Shown piece by piece: positions 15,924 to 24,060 of a DNA stretch of 64,000 nt. The position numbers were made by a program, and so were the translations under genes. The notes under the pieces were generated by a model. It saw only the letters and a program-made list of their open reading frames with translations, did no database searches and was not told the origin of the DNA. Every line of letters begins with the position of its first letter. The first letter of the stretch is position 1. Source of the stretch: Lachnospiraceae bacterium (GTDB lineage: Bacteria; Bacillota; Clostridia; Lachnospirales; Lachnospiraceae); the NCBI GenBank assembly GCA_009774145.1, contig VSND01000008.1, positions 1 through 64,000 on the forward strand, written 5' to 3'.

Positions 15924-17243
15924 ATGAAAAAAGCGGCGCTGCACAATCTGGGATGCAAAGTGAATTCCTATGAAACGGAAGTCATGCAGGAGATGCTGGA
16001 AAAACAGGGGTATGAGATCGTATCCTTTGACGAAAAAGCAGATGTCTATCTGATCAATACGTGCAGCGTTACCAATATGGCAGACCGGAAATCCCGTCAG
16101 ATGCTGCACCGGGCAAAAAAACAGAACCCGGACGCGCTGGTGATTGCTGCAGGATGTTATGTGCAGTCGGCCGGCGAGGCGCTTCTTGCGGATGCTTCCG
16201 TGGATATTCTGATCGGAAACAACGAGAAAGCAGGGCTTCCTGAGATATTGAAGGAGTGGGAAAAGAGCCGTACAGCTTCCCATATCCACAGTATGACGCA
16301 CGAGAAACGGTATGAGGACATGAGCCTTGAGAAGGCGTCGGCGCATACCAGAGCATGTATGAAGATTCAGGATGGGTGCGATCAGTTCTGTACTTACTGC
16401 ATCATTCCCTATACGAGGGGGCGGGTTCGCAGCCGGAGTCTTGCGGATATTGTTGCTGAGGCCGGGCGTCTGGCAGCGAATGGATGCCAGGAGGTGGTGC
16501 TGACCGGTATTCATCTGGACTCCTATGGAACCGATCTTTCAGAGGGCAGCCTTTTGTCCGTGATCCGGGCAGTGGCGGAGGTTGACGGGATCCAGAGGAT
16601 CCGGCTCGGCTCTCTGGAGCCGAGGATCATGACGGAGCCTTTTGTACGGGAACTGGCTTCCGAGAAAAAGCTGTGTCCGCATTTTCACCTGTCTCTGCAA
16701 AGCGGCTGTGATGCCACGCTTCGGCGTATGAACCGAAAGTATGATACGCAGGAATTCCGGGCATGCTGTGAACGGATCAGGAGCTGCTTTGACCATCCGG
16801 CGCTTACGACGGATGTGATGGTCGGCTTTCCGGGAGAGACAGAGGAAGAGTTTGCACAGACGTTTCAGTTTCTGGAGGAGCTTCGGTTTTATGAGATGCA
16901 TGTGTTCAAATATTCCAGAAGAAAAGGGACAAAAGCGGACCGGATGGAAGGGCAGGTGCCGGAAGCGGTCAAGACCTGCAGAAGCGATCTTCTGCGGAAG
17001 CTGACGGAAGAACAGAGCATTGCCTACAGAAAACGGCTGCCTGGAAAGACCGTGGAAGTGCTGATGGAAGAGTCTTATGAAAGGGACGGTGTCACATACC
17101 AGATCGGACATACCAGAGAATATGTACGAATTGCGGTTGCGCAGGAAACATCCCTTGCGAACCGGATGGAGCATGTAAAAGTGGAGAAATTTCTGGAAAA
17201 TGATGTGTTATGCGGTATTTTGACAAAAGCCGACAGAAAATAG
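15924..17243 (+). CDS. mtaB: tRNA t6A37 methylthiotransferase MtaB
   Basis: 439 residues, full-length methylthiotransferase. N-terminal UPF0004 domain with three cluster cysteines (LGCKVN, INTCSVTN, AAGCYVQS), radical-SAM motif CDQFCTYCIIPY, and a C-terminal TRAM-like region. It converts t6A37 to ms2t6A37 in tRNAs reading ANN codons. AGGAGGAG precedes the ATG. Confidence 0.93.
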   Translation: MKKAALHNLGCKVNSYETEVMQEMLEKQGYEIVSFDEKADVYLINTCSVTNMADRKSRQMLHRAKKQNPDALVIAAGCYVQSAGEALLADASVDILIGNNEKAGLPEILKEWEKSRTASHIHSMTHEKRYEDMSLEKASAHTRACMKIQDGCDQFCTYCIIPYTRGRVRSRSLADIVAEAGRLAANGCQEVVLTGIHLDSYGTDLSEGSLLSVIRAVAEVDGIQRIRLGSLEPRIMTEPFVRELASEKKLCPHFHLSLQSGCDATLRRMNRKYDTQEFRACCERIRSCFDHPALTTDVMVGFPGETEEEFAQTFQFLEELRFYEMHVFKYSRRKGTKADRMEGQVPEAVKTCRSDLLRKLTEEQSIAYRKRLPGKTVEVLMEESYERDGVTYQIGHTREYVRIAVAQETSLANRMEHVKVEKFLENDVLCGILTKADRK

Positions 17244-17246
17244 GCA

Positions 17247-17275
17247 TTGAATTTATGGACAGATTATAGTAAACT
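17247..17275 (+). promoter_or_regulatory. Predicted promoter of the ireB operon
   Basis: TTGAAT (17247-17252), 17-base spacer, TAAACT (17270-17275), about 100 bases before ireB. Matches sigma-A at most important positions. Confidence 0.5.
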
Positions 17276-17377
17276 GATGGTAGAGTAGGTAAAGAGTATC
17301 TGTTTATACGCAGCAGGCGGCAGATGCATTTGAAAAGCGGCAGCAGCGCGGCATACGATCATTGAGGACGGGGTACT

Positions 17378-17641
17378 ATGAAAAAATTGGAGAACACACA
17401 GTATTTTAAGATGCAATCTGACCAGGAGCTGCAGGTAGGCGAGGTCCTCCATATGGTCTATCAGGCGATGACGGAAAAGGGATACGATCCGGTGAATCAG
17501 ATCGTCGGTTATATCATGTCCGGTGACCCGACTTATATTACCAGTCATAAGGGCGCCAGAAGCCTGATCATGAAGGTAGAGCGGGACGAGCTGGTGGAAG
17601 AACTGTTAAGAGTGTATGTGGACAAGACAGTAAAGGAATAG
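17378..17641 (+). CDS. ireB: IreB-family regulatory phosphoprotein
   Basis: 87 residues. Highly conserved UPF0297/IreB pattern: YFKMQSDQE, GYDPVNQIVGYIMSGDPTYITSHKGARSLI. In Enterococcus IreB is a target of the Ser/Thr kinase IreK and limits cephalosporin tolerance. It stands upstream of ruvX and a DUF1292 gene, the conserved order in Bacillota. Confidence 0.92.
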   Translation: MKKLENTQYFKMQSDQELQVGEVLHMVYQAMTEKGYDPVNQIVGYIMSGDPTYITSHKGARSLIMKVERDELVEELLRVYVDKTVKE

Positions 17642-17648
17642 ATGGTTT

Positions 17649-18077
17649 ATGCGGATTATGGGGCTTGATTACGGTTCCAGGACCGTCGGAGTCGCAGTCA
17701 GTGATGAGCTTCTTCTGACTGCTCAGGGGATCGAGACTGTCTGCAGGGCTCAGGAGAATAAACTCCGGCAGACGCTTGCCCGGATTCAGGCATTGTGTGA
17801 AGAATACGACGTAAGGGAGATTGTACTTGGATTTCCCAAAAATATGAATAATACCATAGGAGACAGGGCTGAGAAATCGCTGGAATTTGCAGAGATGCTG
17901 AAAAAGCGGACAGGCCTGCCTGTTGTTATGTGGGATGAACGCCTGACGACTGTGGCGGCGAACCGGACGCTGATGGAGACCGGCGTGCGCAGGGAGCACA
18001 GGAAAGAGTATATCGATCAGATTGCAGCAGTATTTATTCTGCAGGGATATCTGGACAGGAAGAGCAAAGGGAAGTGA
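17649..18077 (+). CDS. ruvX: RuvX/YqgF-family Holliday junction resolvase or pre-16S nuclease
   Basis: 142 residues of the RNase H-like YqgF fold: MGLDYGSRTVGVAVSD, the middle REIVLGFPKN, and MWDERLTT near the C-terminus carrying the acidic residues. E. coli YqgF matures the 16S rRNA 5' end; resolvase activity is suggested in other species. The start may be the ATG at 17649 or the one at 17658; neither has a strong ribosome site. Confidence 0.9.
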   Translation: MRIMGLDYGSRTVGVAVSDELLLTAQGIETVCRAQENKLRQTLARIQALCEEYDVREIVLGFPKNMNNTIGDRAEKSLEFAEMLKKRTGLPVVMWDERLTTVAANRTLMETGVRREHRKEYIDQIAAVFILQGYLDRKSKGK

Positions 18078-18343
18078 AAGACAGGATGGAAAAGCTGATT
18101 TTTCAGGATGAGAACGGAGAGGCGGCAGAGTTTTATGTGGTGGAACAGACCCGCATCAGCGGAAGGAATTATCTTCTGGTGACGGACTCGCAGGAGGAAG
18201 ACGCAGAGTGCCTGATTCTGAAAGATCTGGCAGAGGATGAGGAACAGGAGTCCCTGTACGAGATCGTAGAGGATGAACAGGAACTGGATGCGGTACTGAA
18301 GGTATTTGACGAGCTTCTGGAGGATGTGGAGCTTACAAAATAG
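18074..18343 (+). CDS. DUF1292 domain protein
   Basis: 89 residues, strongly acidic, with the YrzB-like DUF1292 pattern (FYVVEQTRISGRNYLLVTDS then EEDAECLILKDL). No biochemical function is known. The GTG start overlaps the ruvX stop by four bases, typical of translational coupling. An ATG at 18086 is an alternative. Confidence 0.85.
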   Translation: MKDRMEKLIFQDENGEAAEFYVVEQTRISGRNYLLVTDSQEEDAECLILKDLAEDEEQESLYEIVEDEQELDAVLKVFDELLEDVELTK

Positions 18344-18362
18344 TTACGGGATGGGAAGAAAC

Positions 18363-18836
18363 ATGCAGTTGGACAGGGAAGAATTTGAAAAGCTGCTCCG
18401 GAAAAAGGGATTGAAGGTAACCGCTCAGCGGGTTGCAGTATTGTCAGCGCTTTCAAAAGAAACAGACAGCCATCTGACTGCAGAAGAAATCTATGAACGG
18501 GTGAAAGAGAGCAGCCCGGAGATTGGGCTTGCTACAATATACAGGACGATTCAGATGCTTCTGGAGCTGAAGATTATTGACCGGATCTATCTGGATGACG
18601 GATATGTACGGTATGAACTGGGGCATGTCTATGAGGATGAGGACAGCCATCACCATCATCATCTGATCTGCGTGAAATGCGGCAGGGTCATGTCTTTCCA
18701 GGGAGATCTTCTGGAGGAGTTTGAGAACAGGATCGAGGATAAGACCGGATTTCGGATTCAGGATCATGATGTGAAGCTCTACGGGTACTGTACGGATTGT
18801 CTGAAAAATAAAGATAACAGGAGGTTATATATTTGA
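18363..18836 (+). CDS. Fur-family transcriptional regulator
   Basis: 157 residues. The DNA-binding winged helix covers about 1-80 (GLKVTAQRVAVLSAL, ATIYRTIQMLLEL). Metal-binding region: HVYEDEDSHHHHHLIC, CVKCGRV and, near the end, CTDCLK; the two CxxC pairs form the structural zinc site. Fur, PerR and Zur cannot be told apart here: a PerR-type reading would need the Asp/His regulatory set checked by alignment. An ATG at 18351 could also start it, but GGGAAG before 18363 is better placed. Confidence 0.88.
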   Translation: MQLDREEFEKLLRKKGLKVTAQRVAVLSALSKETDSHLTAEEIYERVKESSPEIGLATIYRTIQMLLELKIIDRIYLDDGYVRYELGHVYEDEDSHHHHHLICVKCGRVMSFQGDLLEEFENRIEDKTGFRIQDHDVKLYGYCTDCLKNKDNRRLYI

Positions 18837-20497
18837 AAAATGTGAACAAATCAAAATTACGTATCATTCCGTTGGGCGGACTGGAACAGATCGGAATGAA
18901 CATCACTGCCTTTGAATTCGAAGACAGTATTGTTGTTGTGGACTGCGGGCTGTCATTTCCGGAGGATGATATGCTGGGGATTGACCTGGTGATTCCGGAT
19001 GTGACGTATCTGAAGCAGAATCTGAATAAAGTAAAGGGGTTTGTCATTACCCATGGGCATGAGGATCATATCGGGGCGCTGCCTTATATTCTGAAGGATA
19101 TCAATGTTCCGGTCTATGCGACCAGACTGACGATCGCCCTGATCGAAGGAAAATTAAAAGAGCACAATATGCTGAAGACGACCAAGCGGAAAGTCGTAAA
19201 GCACGGACAGTCCATCAATCTTGGACAGTTCCGGATTGAATTTATCAAGACCAATCACAGTATTGCGGACGCCTCTGCCCTTGCCATCTATTCTCCGGCG
19301 GGCACGGTTGTGCATACGGGAGACTTCAAAGTGGATTATACGCCCGTGTACGGTGACAGCATCGATTTGCAGCGCTTTGGAGAGATCGGCAAAAAGGGCG
19401 TGCTGGCGCTGATGTGCGACAGCACCAATGCAGAACGTCCGGGTGTCACCATGTCGGAGAAGAGCGTGGGACGGACCATGGACGCTTTGTTCACCGAACA
19501 CTGCAATTCCCGTATCATCGTGGCGACCTTTGCGTCCAATGTGGACCGTGTGCAGCAGATCATCAATTCTGCATATAAGCATAACAAGAAGGTGGTAGTC
19601 GAGGGGCGCAGTATGGTCAATGTCATTACAACTGCGGTGGAGCTGGGATATATCCAGATTCCGGACCATACGCTGATCGACATTGAACAGCTTCACAACT
19701 ATCCGCCGGAAGCCACCGTCCTGATCACGACAGGCAGTCAGGGAGAATCCATGGCGGCTTTGTCAAGGATGGCGCAGAATCTGCACCGGAAAGTGCATAT
19801 TATGCCGGGTGACACGGTAATCTTCAGCTCGAATCCGATCCCGGGCAATGAAAAGGCGGTTTCAAAGGTTATCAACGAGCTTTCTGCAAAGGGCGCCAAT
19901 GTCATCTTTCAGGATGCCCATGTGTCCGGACATGCGTGTCAGGAGGAGATCAAGCTGATCTATTCCCTTGTGCATCCGAAATATGCGCTTCCGGTACATG
20001 GCGAATACCGGCATCTGAAGGCGCAGGCATCCATCGCGGCACAGCTTGGCATTGAGAAGGAAAATATCTTTGTGCTGCAGTCCGGAGACGTGATCGAGAT
20101 GGACGCAGACAGTGCGAAAGTGGTGGACAAGGTCCATACCGGGGCCATCTTTGTGGATGGGCTGGGCGTCGGCGATGTGGGCAATATCGTCATGCGTGAC
20201 CGTCAGCATCTGGCGGAGGACGGCATCATGATCATAGCGCTGACACTGGAAAAGGGCAGCAATGTGCTGCTGTCCGGACCGGATATTGTATCCCGCGGTT
20301 TTGTCTATGTAAGAGAATCCGAGGATCTGATGGAACAGGCCCGGGCAGTTGTCTATGATGCAGTGGAAAAATGCCTGGACCGCAACATTACCGACTGGGG
20401 CAAGATGAAAAACGTCATGAAGGATGCCCTGGGAGACTATATCCGCAAAAAGACCAAGAGAAATCCGATGATTCTTCCGATTATTATGGAAGTATAG
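18833..20497 (+). CDS. rnj: Ribonuclease J
   Basis: 554 residues. Metallo-beta-lactamase/beta-CASP nuclease: THGHEDHIGALPY is the zinc motif, HTGDFKVDY and later SGHACQEE and PVHGEYRHL complete the active site and phosphate pocket. It is a 5'-3' exo- and endonuclease for mRNA turnover and rRNA maturation. The TTG start at 18833 overlaps the fur stop and is supported by AGGAGG at 18819-18824. Confidence 0.95.
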   Translation: MKNVNKSKLRIIPLGGLEQIGMNITAFEFEDSIVVVDCGLSFPEDDMLGIDLVIPDVTYLKQNLNKVKGFVITHGHEDHIGALPYILKDINVPVYATRLTIALIEGKLKEHNMLKTTKRKVVKHGQSINLGQFRIEFIKTNHSIADASALAIYSPAGTVVHTGDFKVDYTPVYGDSIDLQRFGEIGKKGVLALMCDSTNAERPGVTMSEKSVGRTMDALFTEHCNSRIIVATFASNVDRVQQIINSAYKHNKKVVVEGRSMVNVITTAVELGYIQIPDHTLIDIEQLHNYPPEATVLITTGSQGESMAALSRMAQNLHRKVHIMPGDTVIFSSNPIPGNEKAVSKVINELSAKGANVIFQDAHVSGHACQEEIKLIYSLVHPKYALPVHGEYRHLKAQASIAAQLGIEKENIFVLQSGDVIEMDADSAKVVDKVHTGAIFVDGLGVGDVGNIVMRDRQHLAEDGIMIIALTLEKGSNVLLSGPDIVSRGFVYVRESEDLMEQARAVVYDAVEKCLDRNITDWGKMKNVMKDALGDYIRKKTKRNPMILPIIMEV

Positions 20498-20546
20498 ACA
20501 AAAGAGGATGCCAATCCGTCAATTTGATCAATGGAAGTGAGAGAAA

Positions 20547-20873
20547 ATGGATACAATCAATGATAAGGTAGAAGAATTAGTATCTGCTATCCAGGAAAGT
20601 ACCGAATATCAAAACTTTCAGGAGGCAGAGCGGGAGGTACGGAAAGTACCGGGACTGGCAGAGAAGATCAGGGAATTTTGCTGGAAGAACTATGAGCTTC
20701 AGAACAGCGACGCAGATGATCTGTATGAACGGCTGGAAGAGTTCAGCGCACAATACAAAGATTTTCGAAGAAATCCGGTGGTAGAGCGGTATCTGGAACA
20801 CGAACTGCGGATGTGCCGTATCCTGCAGGAGATCCATGCAAGACTCGCAGGCAGTGTGGATCTTATGATTTGA
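20547..20873 (+). CDS. YlbF/YmcA-family protein
   Basis: 108 residues, nearly all helical, with the YlbF pattern VEELVSAIQESTEYQNFQEAE and a C-terminal LQEIHARLAGSVDL. In Bacillus the YlbF-YmcA-YaaT complex works with RNase Y in mRNA processing and competence/sporulation. Its place directly after RNase J fits an RNA-decay link (inference). The ATG follows GAAGTGAGAG. Confidence 0.8.
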   Translation: MDTINDKVEELVSAIQESTEYQNFQEAEREVRKVPGLAEKIREFCWKNYELQNSDADDLYERLEEFSAQYKDFRRNPVVERYLEHELRMCRILQEIHARLAGSVDLMI

Positions 20874-20890
20874 AGCGCCGGAGAAAAGAG

Positions 20891-20948
20891 CCGGACTTCG
20901 GAAACAGAGAAGAGAAAACCATGCGCCCTGCCGGAAGCCGGGGCATGG
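20891..20948. repeat. Intergenic hairpin before the MltG-like gene
   Basis: CCATGC (20919-20924) pairs with GCATGG (20943-20948) around a small CCGG-aag-CCGG hairpin. The stem sequence and its place just before a ribosome site resemble the element upstream of prmA, but the conserved ends are not present, so membership is doubtful. Confidence 0.35.
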
Positions 20949-20968
20949 CGATGTAAGGAGACACAGTC

Positions 20969-21355
20969 ATGAATGTACAAAAGGCAATGCTGTCAATTGG
21001 ATTATTCCTGTTAAGGTGTTCCATTATGATCCTGGTTATTGTGGGAATCTATAAGCTGGGGGAGTATGCATACACCTATGGTTACAGTATTGTGACAAAT
21101 ACGGCGGCAGAGCCTGTACCGGGAAGAGATATGAGAGTAACTCTGACCAGTGACATGACAACAAAAGAAATTGCACAGCTTTTGGAACGGAAAGGGCTGG
21201 TCCGTGATGCAGATATCTTCCGGGTCCAGCTGAAGCTGAACAAATACGAAGACCAGCTGGAGCCGGGAGAGTATATTCTGAATACTTCCATGCCGCCGAA
21301 GGAACTTATGGAGGTACTGGCGGGAGAAGCAGAAGAAGAGGATGAAGAAGAATGA
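20969..21355 (+). CDS. Short MltG-like membrane protein (LysM-like part only)
   Basis: 128 residues. One N-terminal membrane helix (~10-32) and then the part that precedes the catalytic domain in MltG: MTTKEIAQLLERKGLVRDADIF and LEPGEYILNTSMPPKELMEVL. Full MltG endolytic transglycosylases are ~330-380 residues with a catalytic Glu; that domain is missing here. The reading frame is clean and ends in an acidic tail, so this looks like a genuine short protein and not a fresh truncation. Its stop overlaps the trmR start. Confidence 0.75.
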   Translation: MNVQKAMLSIGLFLLRCSIMILVIVGIYKLGEYAYTYGYSIVTNTAAEPVPGRDMRVTLTSDMTTKEIAQLLERKGLVRDADIFRVQLKLNKYEDQLEPGEYILNTSMPPKELMEVLAGEAEEEDEEE

Positions 21356-22026
21356 TCGCTGGAGAACGGATGACGGCCTATATTAATTCTCTGTATCCGG
21401 GAAATACGAAATTTCTGGATCAGGTGGAAGAAGAAGCTCTGAAATCCCAGGTGCCGATTATCCGGAAGGAGACGCAGAGCCTGCTCCGGTTCCTGCTTGG
21501 AGTATGCCGGCCGATGAACATTCTGGAGGTTGGTACGGCTGTGGGCTTTTCCGCGCTTTTGATGAGCGAGTATGCGCCGGAGGGATGCCGGATCACCACG
21601 ATTGAGAAATATGAGAAGCGGATTCCCATCGCACGGGAAAATTTTGCCCGTGCTGGAAAGGAAGGATGCATCCGCCTGCTGGAGGGAGACGCCATGGAGA
21701 TTTTACAGCGTCTGGACGGAAGCTATGATTTTATCTTCATGGATGCGGCAAAGGGACAGTATCCCGGTTATCTGCCGGAGGTTCTGCGCCTGCTTAAGCC
21801 GGGCGGGCTGCTGGTGTCGGATAATGTGCTGCAGGATGGGGATATCATAGAGTCCCGGTTTGCGGTGGAGCGGAGAAACCGTACGATACATGCAAGGATG
21901 CGGGAATATCTGTATATGCTGACACATTGCGAAGCGCTTACCACCTCTGTCCTGACCACAGGAGACGGTGTGACCGTAAGCGTGAAAAACCATGACAGTC
22001 CAGAACAGGGGGCGGAGGAAGTATGA
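21352..22026 (+). CDS. trmR: tRNA 5-hydroxyuridine methyltransferase (O-methyltransferase)
   Basis: 224 residues. Class I SAM methyltransferase of the family 3 O-methyltransferases: ILEVGTAVGFSALLM is motif I, FIFMDAAKGQY the acidic metal/substrate motif. In Bacillus TrmR (YrrM) methylates ho5U34 of tRNA to mo5U34. The identification as TrmR and not a catechol-type enzyme rests on the following U32 gene, as in yrrMNO. ATG overlaps the preceding stop by four bases. Confidence 0.85.
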   Translation: MIAGERMTAYINSLYPGNTKFLDQVEEEALKSQVPIIRKETQSLLRFLLGVCRPMNILEVGTAVGFSALLMSEYAPEGCRITTIEKYEKRIPIARENFARAGKEGCIRLLEGDAMEILQRLDGSYDFIFMDAAKGQYPGYLPEVLRLLKPGGLLVSDNVLQDGDIIESRFAVERRNRTIHARMREYLYMLTHCEALTTSVLTTGDGVTVSVKNHDSPEQGAEEV

Positions 22027-23252
22027 ACAGACATCCGGAACTTTTAATTCCGGCGAGCAGTCTGGAGGTGCTGAGGACAGCGGTTACCTTCGGTGCAGAC
22101 GCGGTCTATATCGGCGGAGAGGCATATGGCCTGCGCGCGAAAGCAAAGAATTTTTCCATGGAAGAGATGGCGGAAGGGATTCGTTTTGCCCATGGGCACG
22201 GAGTCAGGGTCTATGTGACGGCGAATATTCTGGCGCATAACAGGGATCTTGAGGGAGCAGAGGCCTATTTTGAAGAGCTTAAGAAGATTGGACCGGATGC
22301 GCTGATCATTGCGGATCCGGGAATGTTTCTGACTGCCAGAGAGGTATGCCCGGATGTGGATATCCATGTTTCCACGCAGGCAAATAACGTGAATTACAAA
22401 ACTTTTCAGTTCTGGCAGGAACAGGGCGCCAAAAGGGTGGTGACAGGCAGGGAGCTTACGCTGGAGGAGATCCGGGAAATCCGGGAACACATTCCGGACA
22501 GCCTGGAGATCGAGACTTTTGTACACGGAGCCATGTGTATCTCTTATTCCGGAAGATGCCTTTTGAGCAATTATTTCACAGGACGGGATGCGAACCAGGG
22601 GGCGTGCACCCATCCCTGCCGCTGGAAATATTCCGTGGTGGAGGAGACGCGCCCGGGAGAATACATGCCGGTCTATGAGAATGAACGGGGAACTTATATT
22701 TTTAATTCCAAAGACCTCTGCATGATCGAGCATATTCCGGATCTTGTTGCGGCCGGGATCGACAGCCTGAAGGTGGAAGGGCGGATGAAGACGGCGCTGT
22801 ATGTGGCGACAGTGGCTCGTACCTACCGGAAGGCGCTGGACGATTATGCAGAGGATCCGGCACGGTATCAGGAGCATATGCCCTGGTATCAGGAACAGAT
22901 TACCGGATGCACCTACCGCAGATTTACGACCGGATTTTTTTATGGCAAGCCGGACGGGGACGCACAGATCTATGACCAGAATACATACGGCAAAGACTAT
23001 ACCTATCTGGGTATTGTTGGAGAGACGGACGGAAGCGGCCGCTGCAGCATCGAGCAGCGCAATAAATTTTCGGTGGGTGAGACCATAGAGATCATGAAAC
23101 CGGACGGAGCGGACGTGGAAGTGACGGTGGAGCGTATTCAGGATGCACAGGACGGCGGATATCAGGAAAGCGCTCCCCATTCCAGACAGGCTTTGTGGGT
23201 GAAACTCAGCCAGGCTCCGGAACCCATGGACCTGCTGCGCCGGAAGGAATAA
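22023..23252 (+). CDS. trhP: U32-family protein, tRNA hydroxylation TrhP-like
   Basis: 409 residues of the U32 peptidase family: N-terminal ELLIPASSLEVLRTAVTFGADAVY, the family pattern ETFVHGAMCISYSGRCLLSNY and a cluster-type cysteine set (C in GACTHPCRWKY). Members of this group (TrhP/YrrN-YrrO, RlhA) hydroxylate RNA uridine or cytidine, using prephenate, not cleave peptides. Being fused in order to trmR suggests the two make 5-hydroxy then 5-methoxyuridine at tRNA position 34. Confidence 0.88.
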   Translation: MNRHPELLIPASSLEVLRTAVTFGADAVYIGGEAYGLRAKAKNFSMEEMAEGIRFAHGHGVRVYVTANILAHNRDLEGAEAYFEELKKIGPDALIIADPGMFLTAREVCPDVDIHVSTQANNVNYKTFQFWQEQGAKRVVTGRELTLEEIREIREHIPDSLEIETFVHGAMCISYSGRCLLSNYFTGRDANQGACTHPCRWKYSVVEETRPGEYMPVYENERGTYIFNSKDLCMIEHIPDLVAAGIDSLKVEGRMKTALYVATVARTYRKALDDYAEDPARYQEHMPWYQEQITGCTYRRFTTGFFYGKPDGDAQIYDQNTYGKDYTYLGIVGETDGSGRCSIEQRNKFSVGETIEIMKPDGADVEVTVERIQDAQDGGYQESAPHSRQALWVKLSQAPEPMDLLRRKE

Positions 23253-23341
23253 CCGTTCTTAAAAAAGAAGATGGAAGTGGAAAGGCACTTTCGTGGATTT
23301 TTTACATAAGATGTATTAAATATCCACTGAGGTGTCTTTTT

Positions 23342-23965
23342 TTGAAAGCTTTTCCGAAACCTCTTACGGCGGAAGAAGAGAAAAATTGTTTGGTGAGGTA
23401 TCAGGGAGGGGATGAGGAGGCACGTCAGATTCTGATCGAATATAATCTGCGCCTCGTAGCCCACATTGTGAAAAAGTACCAGTCATCTGAGGACGATATG
23501 GAGGAACTGATTTCCATAGGAACCATCGGCTTGATCAAGGCAGTGGACACCTTTGACCATGAAAAGGCAAGTAAACTGGCAACGTACGCGGCAAGATGTG
23601 TAGAAAACGAGATTCTCATGTACATGAGAGTGAAAAAAAAGCTGCAAAGAGAGTCTTCCTATTACGAACCAATCGGCACGGACAAGGAAGGGAATGAGAT
23701 TCAGCTTCTGGATATTATGGAAAGCAGGGAACCAACGGCGCTGGAACAGATCGGCCTGAAGGATGATACGAAAAAAGTCTACGGCCTTCTGGAAAAAATT
23801 CTGTCGGAGCGGGAGCGGCAGGTTATCATCATGCGCTATGGACTGTACCGCGGCAGAGAATATACTCAGCGGGAGATTGCGCAGAAACTGGGCATTTCCC
23901 GTTCTTATATCAGCCGTATCGAAAAAAATGCCATAAACCGGCTGAAAGAGTATTTCCGGGATTGA
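23342..23965 (+). CDS. sigK: Sporulation sigma factor SigK-like
   Basis: 207 residues. It contains sigma-70 region 2 (NLRLVAHIVKKY, LISIGTIGLIKAVDTF, LATYAARCVENEILM), the SigK/SigE-type PIGTDKEGNEIQLLDIM segment and region 4 helix-turn-helix (TQREIAQKLGISRSYISRIEKNA). The best start is a TTG at 23342 with GAGGTG at 23328-23333. Starting there it begins at KAFPKPL, which aligns after the pro-sequence of Bacillus pro-SigK, so it appears to lack the cleavable pro-peptide. It controls late mother-cell sporulation genes in relatives. A non-SigK sporulation sigma cannot be excluded. Confidence 0.8.
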   Translation: MKAFPKPLTAEEEKNCLVRYQGGDEEARQILIEYNLRLVAHIVKKYQSSEDDMEELISIGTIGLIKAVDTFDHEKASKLATYAARCVENEILMYMRVKKKLQRESSYYEPIGTDKEGNEIQLLDIMESREPTALEQIGLKDDTKKVYGLLEKILSERERQVIIMRYGLYRGREYTQREIAQKLGISRSYISRIEKNAINRLKEYFRD

Positions 23966-24060
23966 TTTCCCGGAAATCATATGTTATACTCATAGAACGT
24001 CTGATATCTGGAATGCGTATCGCAAGAGTTTTTCCAAATACAATTCCATAGAAAGAGATT

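Noticed and set aside
20969..21355. Pseudogene of mltG
   Set aside because: Clean start, membrane helix, intact frame and stop overlapping the next start; no catalytic remnant lies downstream.
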